Source: Scandinavium vulneris_A (GTDB lineage: Bacteria > Pseudomonadota > Gammaproteobacteria > Enterobacterales > Enterobacteriaceae). Taken from it: a DNA stretch of 64,000 nucleotides. The stretch lies in assembly GCA_046518185.1 (NCBI GenBank), contig JBKGRZ010000003.1, positions 248,001 through 312,000 on the forward strand, written 5' to 3'. Made by a program: the position numbers and the translations under genes. Below are positions 16,717 to 25,104 of this stretch, in pieces. The number at the start of each line of letters is the position of its first letter. Position 1 is the first letter of the stretch. The notes beneath the pieces are model-generated. The model ran no database searches. It worked only from the letters and a program-made list of their open reading frames with translations, and had not been told where the DNA came from.

Positions 16717-16758
16717 GATAATGATAACCAATATCATATGATAATTTTTATCATTTGC
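16717..16758 (-). promoter_or_regulatory. Tandem Fur boxes upstream of yjjZ
   Basis: GATAATGATAACCAATATC (16717-16735) matches the 19-bp Fur consensus at 17 positions. GATAATTTTTATCATTTGC (16740-16758) matches at 14. Together they cover the promoter region of yjjZ, beginning 18 bp upstream of its start. Confidence 0.8.
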
Positions 16759-16951
16759 AAGATCATACCTGTCCCTCGCGCGCTCTTTACGGTCATGCTG
16801 ATGACAGTGTTGCAGTAAGGTGATAAATTGTGCGGATTAAACGAAATGATTAATGTTGCTGATATTTTCTCGCGACTCGTTCCCGCGTGAATTTTGTCAT
16901 TCCTGATGGTTAGTGTTTCTGTAATCTCATAATTAATAACGACTTCCTGAC

Positions 16952-18016
16952 ATGACATCACAATCCTGGCGTGCCCTGCGCGTTAAAAAATATCAATTCT
17001 CACTGCGTCTCTTTTTATTCCTTAATTTAGCCTCATCGCTTTTTTCGATGCTGAGTCCAATGCACCACATTTTGGCGATTACCGTCCCGCTGGTGATGAT
17101 AACCGTCATCAGCGCGGGATTGCTGCTTGGTCACTGGGCGTGGGCAGAGAGAAAAATTAATATTCCGACGATCTCCATATTGTTTGGTTGCCTTTGGGCC
17201 TGGCATGTCGCTACCAAAACACCGTTAATGCAGCAGCCTAATTTTAGCTATCTGGTGATTGCTTTATTAAGCGTGCTGTTTGTCGGTGCGATTGCTTTTT
17301 CTAATAATATCATCGCTTTTACCCTTCACTCTTTGCCGGTGCTGGTAACCTGTCTGTTACTGAGTGACGGCGATCAGTGGCTGCGGATGATCTACTGCTT
17401 TGCGCTGCCGGTTATCGGGATAACCATTCAGAGTGTGATCCAAAAACGCTACGATAACTTCGCCCACGGGCTGATGTACAAACTGCTCGAAGAGCGGCAG
17501 ACGCTGAACGATCTGAGCATGCTGGACCCCCTTACCGGCCTGTATAACCGCCGCGGCTTGCAAAATCGCCTTGAGACATTACTGTCGCTGGATGCCAGCG
17601 GACATTACGTGTTACTGCTCGATATCGACTACTTCAAAGCTTATAACGATCACTACGGCCATATGATGGGCGACCAGGCGCTGATTCAGGTTTCTGCGGC
17701 GATACGCAATGCCGTGCGATCAAGAGATATCGTCACGCGCTATGGCGGTGAAGAATTCATGGTGGTGCTGACGTCCACCACGCCGGAGATGGCGCTGGAA
17801 ACGGCAGAACGCATTCGCCAGCGCGTTTACGACCTTAAAATTTCCCATATGTTTAATCACAGTGTCGCCACCAACGTGACGGTAAGCATCGGGTTAGCGC
17901 CCTTGCTCGGCGAAGATATGGAAGGCGCTCTGGAGCAAGCGGACAAAGCGCTGTACGAGGCCAAGCATCTGGGCCGCAACAATATTCTGACCAGCGAGGC
18001 GCTGCAGAAGGCCTGA
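16952..18016 (+). CDS. Membrane-bound diguanylate cyclase (GGDEF)
   Basis: 354 aa. The N-terminal half (about 20-165) holds five or six hydrophobic helices resembling a MASE-type sensor; a short linker leads to the GGDEF domain starting near DPLTGLYNRRGLQNR. The active site is RYGGEEF, with the product-inhibition I-site RSRD exactly five residues upstream, and the Mg-binding DIDYFKAYND is present. The enzyme should therefore be an active, feedback-inhibited c-di-GMP synthase at the inner membrane. No EAL domain. It sits between two Fur-controlled genes but has no obvious Fur box of its own. I do not recognise a specific dgc orthologue. Confidence 0.88.
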   Translation: MTSQSWRALRVKKYQFSLRLFLFLNLASSLFSMLSPMHHILAITVPLVMITVISAGLLLGHWAWAERKINIPTISILFGCLWAWHVATKTPLMQQPNFSYLVIALLSVLFVGAIAFSNNIIAFTLHSLPVLVTCLLLSDGDQWLRMIYCFALPVIGITIQSVIQKRYDNFAHGLMYKLLEERQTLNDLSMLDPLTGLYNRRGLQNRLETLLSLDASGHYVLLLDIDYFKAYNDHYGHMMGDQALIQVSAAIRNAVRSRDIVTRYGGEEFMVVLTSTTPEMALETAERIRQRVYDLKISHMFNHSVATNVTVSIGLAPLLGEDMEGALEQADKALYEAKHLGRNNILTSEALQKA

Positions 18017-18075
18017 AGAAAAAATTTGAGCAGGGAAAAGCATGAAAAGGGTTGCGATTGCTTTTCTCTATAGTT

Positions 18076-18094
18076 AGGATTGGCAATCATTATC
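18076..18094 (+). promoter_or_regulatory. Fur box of fhuF
   Basis: AGGATTGGCAATCATTATC matches 13 of 19 consensus positions with a perfect right half (AATCATTATC), followed by CATTTAG, which extends the hexamer array. Located 28 bp before the fhuF ATG. Confidence 0.65.
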
Positions 18095-18121
18095 ATTTAG
18101 ATTTGTATCCAATCTACGCTC

Positions 18122-18910
18122 ATGGCCTATCGCTCTGCACCGATTACTGAGGATCTTATCTGGCGTACTCCGCTCTATGAGCGCGAGCCCGGGCTTGCGG
18201 ACGCGTTACGCCACACCATTGCAGAGCAGCGCCCTCACCTGTTGGATTTCATCGGTCTCGATGAACCGCATCCGCACCAGGCCATGACGCTCGCTGCCTG
18301 GAGCCGCAGCAGCGAATTGACGTCCCTGCTGGCACAGTATTCCGACCATATCTACCGCAACAATCCCGCTCAGGAACGTGAGAACAAACCGCTGCTTTCT
18401 CTCTGGGCTCAGTGGTATATCGGCCTGCAGGTGCCACCGCTGATGCTGGCGTTGCTGACCGAAACACGCGCCCTAAGCCTTTCTCCGCAGCATTTTCACG
18501 TTGAATTCCATGAAACCGGACGTGCCGCAAAATTCTGGATCGATGTACATCAGGACGCAGACTTGACGCGCCAGTCCTCGCTTGAGCGCATGGAACAACT
18601 GGTTATCCAGACCCTGGTGCCCGTCGTCGAGGCACTGGAAGCGACCGGCGAGATCAACGGTAAACTCATCTGGAGCAACACCGGGTATCTGATCAACTGG
18701 TATCTGGGCGAAATGCGAACGTTGCTGGGTGATGAACAGGTGAACGTGCTCCGCCAGCATCTCTTCTTTGCCCAACGCTTCTCTGACGGACGGGATAACC
18801 CTTTGTGGCGCACCGTGGTGATCCGTGATGGCGTATTGGTGCGACGCACCTGCTGTCAGCGCTATCGCCTGCCAGAGGTGCAACAGTGCGGTGACTGTAC
18901 GCTGAAGTAA
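18122..18910 (+). CDS. fhuF: Siderophore-iron reductase FhuF
   Basis: 262 aa, the E. coli length. A cytoplasmic [2Fe-2S] protein that reduces ferric hydroxamate siderophores after import. The C-terminal cluster motif is C-C-x10-C-x2-C (RTCCQRYR ... CGDC), intact. A Fur box lies immediately upstream, consistent with iron repression. A bidirectional-looking terminator follows. In E. coli fhuF lies next to rsmC; here the tRNAs, yjjZ and the diguanylate cyclase are in between. Confidence 0.96.
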   Translation: MAYRSAPITEDLIWRTPLYEREPGLADALRHTIAEQRPHLLDFIGLDEPHPHQAMTLAAWSRSSELTSLLAQYSDHIYRNNPAQERENKPLLSLWAQWYIGLQVPPLMLALLTETRALSLSPQHFHVEFHETGRAAKFWIDVHQDADLTRQSSLERMEQLVIQTLVPVVEALEATGEINGKLIWSNTGYLINWYLGEMRTLLGDEQVNVLRQHLFFAQRFSDGRDNPLWRTVVIRDGVLVRRTCCQRYRLPEVQQCGDCTLK

Positions 18911-18939
18911 TGACTTCCCCTGAATATCCCTGAATAAAA

Positions 18940-18972
18940 AAGACCCGGTAACGTCATGCTACCGGGTCTTTT
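18940..18972. terminator. Bidirectional terminator fhuF / PTS IIC
   Basis: AAGACCCGGTA and TACCGGGTCTT form an 11-bp stem around CGTCATGC, with A6 before and T-rich sequence after. It can end transcripts from both convergent genes. Confidence 0.88.
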
Positions 18973-18991
18973 GTTTGGCTAAACGCAGAGG

Positions 18992-20335
18992 TTACGCCAC
19001 CTGTTGCGATTCTTGTTCAGTGCGCTGTGCTTCTTCCGCTTCTTGCTCCAGCAGTTGCTTCTCATACACCTTGAAGAACGGGTAATAGATGATAGCGGAC
19101 ACGCAGGCCAGCAGAACAACGAGGATAACTGCCCGGAAATCCCAGCCTAATGCCCATGCAGCACCGACCGGTGCCGGAGCGGTCCAGGGTACGACGGAGA
19201 TAACGCGTCCGATAAGATCCAGCTTCATAGCCCCCCAGGCCAGCGTGGCATTAACCATCGGTGCCAGCAGGAACGGAATGAAGAACACCGGGTTCATCAC
19301 AATCGGCGTACCGAAAATAACCGGTTCGTTGATGTTAAAGATACTTGGCACCACACCCAGACGTCCGATTGAACGCAGGTGCGCGGATTTACTGCGCAGA
19401 TAGCAGAACACCAGTCCCATCGTCGCCCCGGAACCGCCGATGACGATAAAGAAAGTCCAGAACGCTTCCATAAAGATGTGCGGCAGGGGAGCACTCTGCG
19501 CCAGCGCCGTCTGGTTCAGACCCAGGTTGGTCAGCCAGAACATTTGCAGCATCCCGGAGACAATCGCCGCCCCGTGAATGCCTGCGAACCACAGCAGGTG
19601 ACCAATCAACACCGCCAGTAAGATAGCCGGCAGGGAATCCGCCGCCGATACCAGTGGCTTGAAGATGGACATGATGGCCTGCGGGATCAGCATGTCGAAC
19701 TGGCTCTGGATGAACAGGCTCAACGGATACAGCGTCAGTACCACCACCAGCACCGGAATGAGCAGGTCAAACGAGTTTTTGATCATCGGTGGCACCTGAT
19801 CGGGCAGGCGAATACCGATGTTATGGGCCTTCAGGAAACGCATCATTTCCACACAGTACACGGCGACCAAAATGGCGGTGAAAATACCGGTCCCGCCCAG
19901 GCTGTGCATTGGCAGCGTGCCGTCAGTTTTTGGGGCTGCGACCAGCAGAAATGCCATGATCGAGAGCATTGCGGCCATGAACGGGTCAAGCTGCACGCTC
20001 TTTTCGTAATGTCTGCCCAGGTTATAGGCAATCGCTGCACAGATATAAATGGACATAATGCCCATGGTCATATCGAACGGCGTAAGAATACGGCCTTCAA
20101 ATTGTTTGGCCATGTCCAGCCACGCGCGGGCAAAACCCCAGGTGGTATCCGGAGAGAATGGCGGGTAGGCAAATACCAGCAGGAACGAACCGACAATCAT
20201 GAACGGCATGGCAGAGATAAAACCATCACGAATTGCCATCACGTGACGCTGGGAGGAAATACGCCCGGCGACAGGACTGACATAGTTTTCTACGAATCGG
20301 AATATCAAATTAAACGCAGCATGGTTAGCAGACAT
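18992..20335 (-). CDS. PTS lactose/cellobiose-type EIIC permease
   Basis: 447 aa inner-membrane sugar permease of the Lac family (PF02378). About ten membrane segments; the family landmarks LLWFAGIHGAAIVSGM and FNINEPVIFGTPIVMNP (substrate-binding Glu in NEP) are present. The C terminus is a long charged Glu/Gln tail. There is no EIIA or EIIB domain in the protein or nearby, so it must borrow partners from another locus. The specific sugar cannot be told; chitobiose/cellobiose/beta-glucosides are the usual family substrates. A LacI-type double operator lies 203 bp upstream. Confidence 0.85.
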   Translation of the reverse strand: MSANHAAFNLIFRFVENYVSPVAGRISSQRHVMAIRDGFISAMPFMIVGSFLLVFAYPPFSPDTTWGFARAWLDMAKQFEGRILTPFDMTMGIMSIYICAAIAYNLGRHYEKSVQLDPFMAAMLSIMAFLLVAAPKTDGTLPMHSLGGTGIFTAILVAVYCVEMMRFLKAHNIGIRLPDQVPPMIKNSFDLLIPVLVVVLTLYPLSLFIQSQFDMLIPQAIMSIFKPLVSAADSLPAILLAVLIGHLLWFAGIHGAAIVSGMLQMFWLTNLGLNQTALAQSAPLPHIFMEAFWTFFIVIGGSGATMGLVFCYLRSKSAHLRSIGRLGVVPSIFNINEPVIFGTPIVMNPVFFIPFLLAPMVNATLAWGAMKLDLIGRVISVVPWTAPAPVGAAWALGWDFRAVILVVLLACVSAIIYYPFFKVYEKQLLEQEAEEAQRTEQESQQVA

Positions 20336-20676
20336 AACAGCTCTCCTGACGGGCTATAGACGTAAGCACAGCAACGGTTAGTGTGCCGCGATGTGCAATC
20401 TCGAACTGTGTGTTGACGACCACGCCGGGGGATTGGCCCGTACTACAGCAGATAAAGATACATTTCATACACGGCTCTTATTTTTTTAGCGATACAGAGG
20501 AAGTTACGCATTCAGTATTAATCGCCACGACGGACTTCTGCAACCGGTTACTGTAACCGGTTGCAGTGAATGTGAAGGGGATCGAGAAATCCATGAAATG
20601 CCGGGAATTCTCATCCTCTTATTTACAGCATCAATCGCTTGTGACAGATTAATTTCGTTTATATCAGGAGAGAACT
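20336..20676. promoter_or_regulatory. PTS IIC / YbaK-like divergent promoter region
   Basis: 341 bp between divergent genes. It holds the long palindrome 20538-20566. SDs are GGAGAGCTG for the PTS gene and AGGAGAG for the YbaK-like gene. Nothing else is recognised. Confidence 0.6.
20538..20566. promoter_or_regulatory. 29-bp perfect palindrome, LacI/GntR-type operator
   Basis: Two 14-base arms (CTGCAACCGGTTAC and its exact inverse) around a single central T. Each arm contains AACCGGTT, the core of GalR/LacI-family operators, so two overlapping sites sit 15 bp apart. There is no LacI-family gene in the window, so the regulator would act in trans. No T tract follows, which argues against a terminator. 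Confidence 0.65.
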
Positions 20677-21135
20677 ATGAGTTTGCAAACCGTGCGGCAA
20701 TTTTTCGCTGACCGTGCCCCCGATATCGAAATTATAGAACTAAATCAGAGCACTGCGACGGTGGCACTGGCCGCTGCGGCACACAATGTTGCGCCGGGAC
20801 AGATAGCCAAAACGCTGTCCTTGAAGGTAAAAGATGAAGTCATTCTGGTCGTGGCAAAAGGCGATGCACGTCTGGATAACAAAAAGCTGAAATCGGCTTT
20901 CGGTGCTAAAGCCAGAATGCTGAGCTGTGATGAAGTGGTGACCTGGACGGGCCATCCGGTCGGTGGCGTCTGCCCGTTTGGCCTTGAAAACCCGCTAACC
21001 GTGTATTGCGACGTTTCGTTGAGGGGCTTTGATGAAGTGTTACCGGCAGCCGGAGCAACCCACAGCGCGGTGCGCATCTCCCCGGAACGTTTAGCCGAAC
21101 TGACAGACGCCACCTGGATTGACGTCTGCCTCTGA
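20677..21135 (+). CDS. YbaK/EbsC-family aminoacyl-tRNA deacylase-like protein
   Basis: 152 aa, starting MSLQTVRQFFADRAPDIEI after AGGAGAG. The YbaK/ProX fold is shown by the conserved K in GQIAKTLSLKV, KGDARLDNKKL and GHPVGGVCPFGL (the substrate-loop motif). Family members hydrolyse mischarged tRNAs such as Cys- or Ala-tRNA(Pro). It differs enough from YbaK and ProXp that substrate specificity is not assigned. Divergent from the PTS permease. Confidence 0.85.
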   Translation: MSLQTVRQFFADRAPDIEIIELNQSTATVALAAAAHNVAPGQIAKTLSLKVKDEVILVVAKGDARLDNKKLKSAFGAKARMLSCDEVVTWTGHPVGGVCPFGLENPLTVYCDVSLRGFDEVLPAAGATHSAVRISPERLAELTDATWIDVCL

Positions 21136-21155
21136 AGTTCAGCCGGACGTTCGCC

Positions 21156-21824
21156 TCAACATCCCGCGCCCATGGACTCTGGCGGCAGATAGCGCAAGAC
21201 ATCTGCTGCACAGAGCAGGCCAGTGTCCGTTCTCACGCCCAACTTATTCATCGCATTAAACTTATGCGTGCGAATCGTTTTCGCGTTGCGAGCCATCTGA
21301 ACGGCAATCTCAGGAATAGACAACCCTTTGCCCATATAATCGAGAATGGCACGCTCGGTTGGACTCAGCCCTCCGGAGCCGGAACGACAGCTGAGAGTCT
21401 TATAGGGTCTGCTTAACGACTCTTTCTGTTGCATTAACGCGTTTAATTGCAGGCGGAGCTTCTCAACCGAAGACGATTTACATAACACCGCGTGCAACGG
21501 AATCGGCAGTAAATGATGAATTAGTTTACCCTGCCCTTCATCATCAGCAAGCAACACCCTAACGGCATCAGGCTGTTTTCGCGCGAGATGGGTCAGGAAA
21601 TAAATACTGTGCTGACGAGATTGTCGGGTCACCGCCACAGAGTAAATCACAATGTCGTAAGGGCGGCGATGCGCACGCCGGGAAAACCAATCCCCACTGT
21701 CCTTAAAGGCATCGAGCTGATACGGCGTACCGCTACAGCAGGAAAAGAGCTGGCGCAGGCCCAGCTTCGTCATTAGACAGTTTTCAACGACTGCAACGTG
21801 TCTATTTGCGGTGCACTTTTCCAT
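21156..21824 (-). CDS. bglJ: LuxR-type regulator BglJ
   Basis: 222 aa from MEKCTANRHVAVVENCLM (six more residues are possible upstream). N-terminal receiver-like domain without an obvious phosphoacceptor; C-terminal LuxR-type HTH from LSPTERAILDYMGKGLS to KTIRTHKFNAMNKLGV. In E. coli BglJ partners RcsB and relieves H-NS silencing of bgl and other loci. Divergent in sequence from E. coli BglJ but collinear and overlapping yjjQ by 52 bp, as in the E. coli yjjQ-bglJ operon. Confidence 0.85.
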   Translation of the reverse strand: MEKCTANRHVAVVENCLMTKLGLRQLFSCCSGTPYQLDAFKDSGDWFSRRAHRRPYDIVIYSVAVTRQSRQHSIYFLTHLARKQPDAVRVLLADDEGQGKLIHHLLPIPLHAVLCKSSSVEKLRLQLNALMQQKESLSRPYKTLSCRSGSGGLSPTERAILDYMGKGLSIPEIAVQMARNAKTIRTHKFNAMNKLGVRTDTGLLCAADVLRYLPPESMGAGC

Positions 21825-22507
21825 TGTATCGGCTCTCCCCATACAGGTTGGAGATTCAACTCCTTCATTCCCTGAGCGCTATTGAGCCAGGCGTACAGCT
21901 CCGCATTACCCCGTAGCATCAGACGGCGCATAGCACTATTTTTCTGTGCACTAATAGTCTTATTACTTTTGCGCAGCAGCATGGCAATTTGGTTTACGCC
22001 CCAGCCTTTGGCCAGCAATCGCAATACCTGACGTTCAGAAAGAGATAAAGAGGTTTTAATGCCTGGCGGCAAAAGGAATGCATCGGTTTCAGGCGTGGTA
22101 AGCGACGCGCTGATGCGGTTCGCCTCTTTACCCTGATCGCGAATAGCGGCAATAACCTGAGGGAGAGGTTCCGCATCGGAAAGTAATGTGCTTTCCGGGC
22201 GTAATAAATACTCAACGGCCAGCGCGTAATTCGCCTGGCTGACCATAAATATCCAACGCACCTCTTTATGCTGCGTCATTAATGAATAATATTGCTCACA
22301 AAGCGCTTTACCGTGCGAACGCTCGCCAAAGAGATCGCAAACAATCAGATTGGCACGGCGCAACTCCAGAAGCGTGAGTTCATCGACACTTTGATGACAG
22401 CTTATCTCATAGTCTGGAAAATTATCCGTCATGACAGCCATCAGACCAGCACGAACAATGGGGATACTACTGATTATCACGCCACACTTTTTTAATCCCG
22501 CGAGCAT
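21773..22507 (-). CDS. yjjQ: LuxR-type regulator YjjQ
   Basis: 244 aa, close to the 241 aa of E. coli YjjQ. N-terminal receiver-like region; C-terminal LuxR HTH (LSLSERQVLRLLAKGWGVNQIA to KTISAQKNSAMRRLML). In E. coli YjjQ represses motility and capsule genes including flhDC, and the operon is H-NS silenced. The AT-rich 250 bp upstream fits that. Its presence in the same 64 kb as an flhDC locus is notable but the link is inference. Confidence 0.85.
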   Translation of the reverse strand: MLAGLKKCGVIISSIPIVRAGLMAVMTDNFPDYEISCHQSVDELTLLELRRANLIVCDLFGERSHGKALCEQYYSLMTQHKEVRWIFMVSQANYALAVEYLLRPESTLLSDAEPLPQVIAAIRDQGKEANRISASLTTPETDAFLLPPGIKTSLSLSERQVLRLLAKGWGVNQIAMLLRKSNKTISAQKNSAMRRLMLRGNAELYAWLNSAQGMKELNLQPVWGEPIQWKSAPQIDTLQSLKTV

Positions 22508-22760
22508 AACACGTCCCTTTTATGATGCAGATTATATTGCAGAATCATTCATGTATATTATATATATCATTTAACAATTCATGATTTGAATTATTCCGAG
22601 CCCTTTTCCTTTCATTTAAACCGCGAGAGGAGTGTTCGCAATTATCGATGAGGGGCAATTAACGCATAAAATAACCTTTTCAGAATAACATAATCAAAAT
22701 AAATACGCCAAGTGCTCGTCGGGATATATCCTTGTTAATTAATACAGCTTAATATATAAG
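22508..22760. promoter_or_regulatory. AT-rich yjjQ upstream region
   Basis: 253 bp, strikingly AT-rich with runs such as ATATTATATATATCATTT. Holds the yjjQ promoter and the pobR 3' end. The composition suggests H-NS binding, as described for the E. coli locus; no discrete operator is recognised. Confidence 0.5.
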
Positions 22761-23645
22761 TTAGATATGTTTAATATCATTCATTTTTTGTCTGAATAAT
22801 TTTGGCGGAAGGCCAGCGTAGCGACGGAAAAAACGCGAAAAATAGGTCGCATCGCTAAAACCTAAATAATCAGAGAGTTGTGTTATCGATATACTGGTGT
22901 ATTGCAGGCTGCGTTTTGCCTCAAGCATTAAGCGTTGATGTAACACATTCAGCGCACTACAGTTGTGAAACTCCCGGCATAAATAATTTAAATGCGTCAC
23001 CGACAGCCCTACGGCGTGTGCATATTCGGACATCTGGAGATGCTCACGATAGTGGCTTTCGATCAGTCTGGCAAACTGCTGCATCACCGCCCGGCGTCGC
23101 TCAGTCCGGCCTTCTGCTGGCGTCACGTACTGACATTGACGATTGATCCATACCAACAATGCGCTGAGCATGGCATGCAGCATCAATTCTCGGGCATCAT
23201 TGTTCTGCTGGTACTCCTCCAGCAGCGTGGAAAACAAGGTACGGATATGCGCCCGGGACCCCTTGACGCTGACACAATGCGGTTGGTTGAGTACCGCAAG
23301 CTGACGATCAAACTGATTTTCGAAGCGGCTGAGCAGCGGGAGTGCGAGCGACAACACATACCCCTGAGTACCGGGTGAAAACCGAAAGCCGTGTACGCAC
23401 AGCGAGGGCACTACCTGAATAGAGGCCTCTTTCACCACCCGCGTTTCACCTTCGATTTCGATCCAGGCCTCCCCTTTGTGCAGATACAACAGCTGCACCA
23501 ATTCCACATGCTGATGCACACGAATATGCCACTCATACAGGCTGCTGCGCTGATGAATGGACTCACAGTGCAGCAGCTCCGGCGTCGGCCAGTCGCGCTG
23601 CTCGCCGTACAGTTTAAACACGGGAATTGGACTGTGCTGCACCAT
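22761..23645 (-). CDS. pobR: AraC-family regulator of pobA (PobR-like)
   Basis: 294 aa. N-terminal cupin-like effector domain (HQHVELVQLLYLHKGEAWIEI, about 43-63), C-terminal AraC HTH pair (LQMSEYAHAVGLSVTHLNYLCR and ITQLSDYLGFSDATYFSRFFRRYAG). Starts 22 bp after the pobA stop on the same strand, with SD AGGAGAGG, so it is likely both cotranscribed with and activator of pobA with 4-hydroxybenzoate as ligand (inferred from neighbourhood). Many pobR genes are instead divergent from pobA. Confidence 0.8.
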   Translation of the reverse strand: MVQHSPIPVFKLYGEQRDWPTPELLHCESIHQRSSLYEWHIRVHQHVELVQLLYLHKGEAWIEIEGETRVVKEASIQVVPSLCVHGFRFSPGTQGYVLSLALPLLSRFENQFDRQLAVLNQPHCVSVKGSRAHIRTLFSTLLEEYQQNNDARELMLHAMLSALLVWINRQCQYVTPAEGRTERRRAVMQQFARLIESHYREHLQMSEYAHAVGLSVTHLNYLCREFHNCSALNVLHQRLMLEAKRSLQYTSISITQLSDYLGFSDATYFSRFFRRYAGLPPKLFRQKMNDIKHI

Positions 23646-23667
23646 AACCTCTCCTGCAAAGGGTAAA

Positions 23668-24852
23668 TTAACGGACGGTTTCGTAGGGCAGGCCCACGTA
23701 GTTTTCGGCGATGGTCGTAAGCCCTGCCCGTGAGCCTAAATAGTAGCGGCGATCGGCCTCCTGCATTTTCCGGTCGAACGGGCTCTTATCCTGAAAATCG
23801 TGCAGCAGATGGGTCATAAACCAGCTAAAACGTTCGCCCTTCCACACCCGATTCAGGGCAAACGACGAGTAGCTGGCAAGCAAGTCTTCACGCCCGTGGT
23901 GGTAAAACTGACAAAGTACTCGCCAGAGGTAGTTCACATCGGAGGCGGCAAGATTGAGCCCTTTGGCCCCGGTAGGGGGAACGATATGCGCCGCGTCCCC
24001 AACTAAAAACAGCCTGCCATACTGCATCGGCTCGACCACATAACTGCGCAGTGGGGCGATGCTCTTTTCCAGTGAGTGACCAGTCACTAACTTATTCGCC
24101 AATTCTGACGGTAGGCGGCATTTCAGCTCCTGCCAGAAGCGTTCGTCGCTCCACGCCTCAACGTTATCGGTAAGCGGCACCTGCAAATAGTAGCGGCTTC
24201 TGGTTAGTGAGCGCTGACTACACAAAACAAATCCGCGTTCATGATGCGCGTAGATAAGCTCCGGATTGACCGGCGGGGTATCGGCCAACAGCCCCAGCCA
24301 GCCAAAAGGCCAGACGCTTTCATATTCCCGCAGGACCGATTTCGGGATGGCCTGACGCGAAACCCCGTGAAAACCATCGCACCCGGCAATGAAATCGCAC
24401 TCAAGCCGACATGCTTCTCCGTCTTTCTCAAAGGTCACCGCGGGTTTATCCGTCTTCATGTCATGGAGCTGCACGTTGCTCACGCCGTAGATAATCGTTG
24501 CCCCGCTGCTGGCACGGGCTTCCATCAGGTCCCGGGTCACTTCGGTCTGGCCGTATACCATCACGCTTTTACCTTCCGTCAGTTCGCTGAGCGGAACCGG
24601 AATACGCACCCCATCAAACAGAAACTCCACCCCGTGATGCACCAAGCCTTCGGCATCCATACGCCGGGAGACGCCCGCCTCGCGCAGCAGGCTGACGGTG
24701 CCGCTTTCCAGGATCCCCGCCCGAATACGGCCCAGAACGTATTCCGGCGTCTGGCGCTCGAGAACTACCGTAGCGATTCCGGCGTTGTGTAACAGCTGAC
24801 CCAGCAACAGCCCTGACGGCCCTGCGCCAATAATAGCGACCTGCGTTTTCAT
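23668..24852 (-). CDS. pobA: 4-hydroxybenzoate 3-monooxygenase PobA
   Basis: FAD- and NADPH-dependent hydroxylation of 4-hydroxybenzoate to protocatechuate. 394 aa, the usual family length. FAD dinucleotide loop IIGAGPSGLLLGQLL (7-21), the GCDGFHGVSR segment, and the second FAD motif FLVGDAAHIVPPTGAKGLN (about 281-299) are intact. The product would enter the beta-ketoadipate pathway, whose genes are not in this window. Absent from this position in E. coli K-12. Confidence 0.95.
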   Translation of the reverse strand: MKTQVAIIGAGPSGLLLGQLLHNAGIATVVLERQTPEYVLGRIRAGILESGTVSLLREAGVSRRMDAEGLVHHGVEFLFDGVRIPVPLSELTEGKSVMVYGQTEVTRDLMEARASSGATIIYGVSNVQLHDMKTDKPAVTFEKDGEACRLECDFIAGCDGFHGVSRQAIPKSVLREYESVWPFGWLGLLADTPPVNPELIYAHHERGFVLCSQRSLTRSRYYLQVPLTDNVEAWSDERFWQELKCRLPSELANKLVTGHSLEKSIAPLRSYVVEPMQYGRLFLVGDAAHIVPPTGAKGLNLAASDVNYLWRVLCQFYHHGREDLLASYSSFALNRVWKGERFSWFMTHLLHDFQDKSPFDRKMQEADRRYYLGSRAGLTTIAENYVGLPYETVR

Positions 24853-24954
24853 GGTTCCGCTCCCGATAGTTAATTATTTGTTTATTTTTTGTATCTATAA
24901 AGTGTCTTATTGCATTTTTGATAACCCGGTGCGGAAAAAGAAGGGCATAAATCG

Positions 24955-25001
24955 TGCAAAACCTGCACTTTTGAACGATCTTGCAAAACTGTGGCACAGT
25001 T
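24955..25001. promoter_or_regulatory. Candidate PobR control sites upstream of pobA
   Basis: TGCAAAAC occurs twice at 24955 and 24982 (27 bp apart), and the second overlaps a perfect palindrome AACTGTG-G-CACAGTT (24987-25001). The palindrome lies 135 bp upstream of pobA and 104 bp upstream of yjjP. Either gene could be the target. Confidence 0.4.
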
Positions 25002-25104
25002 CAAAAAATGCACGTTGCCAGGCCACCTTGTGCGCAATGTTTGATCTCGTCAGGCCATGCCAGGCAAGGGCTTCAGGTAAAACAGGGCATGGGTAAGGGT
25101 ATTG

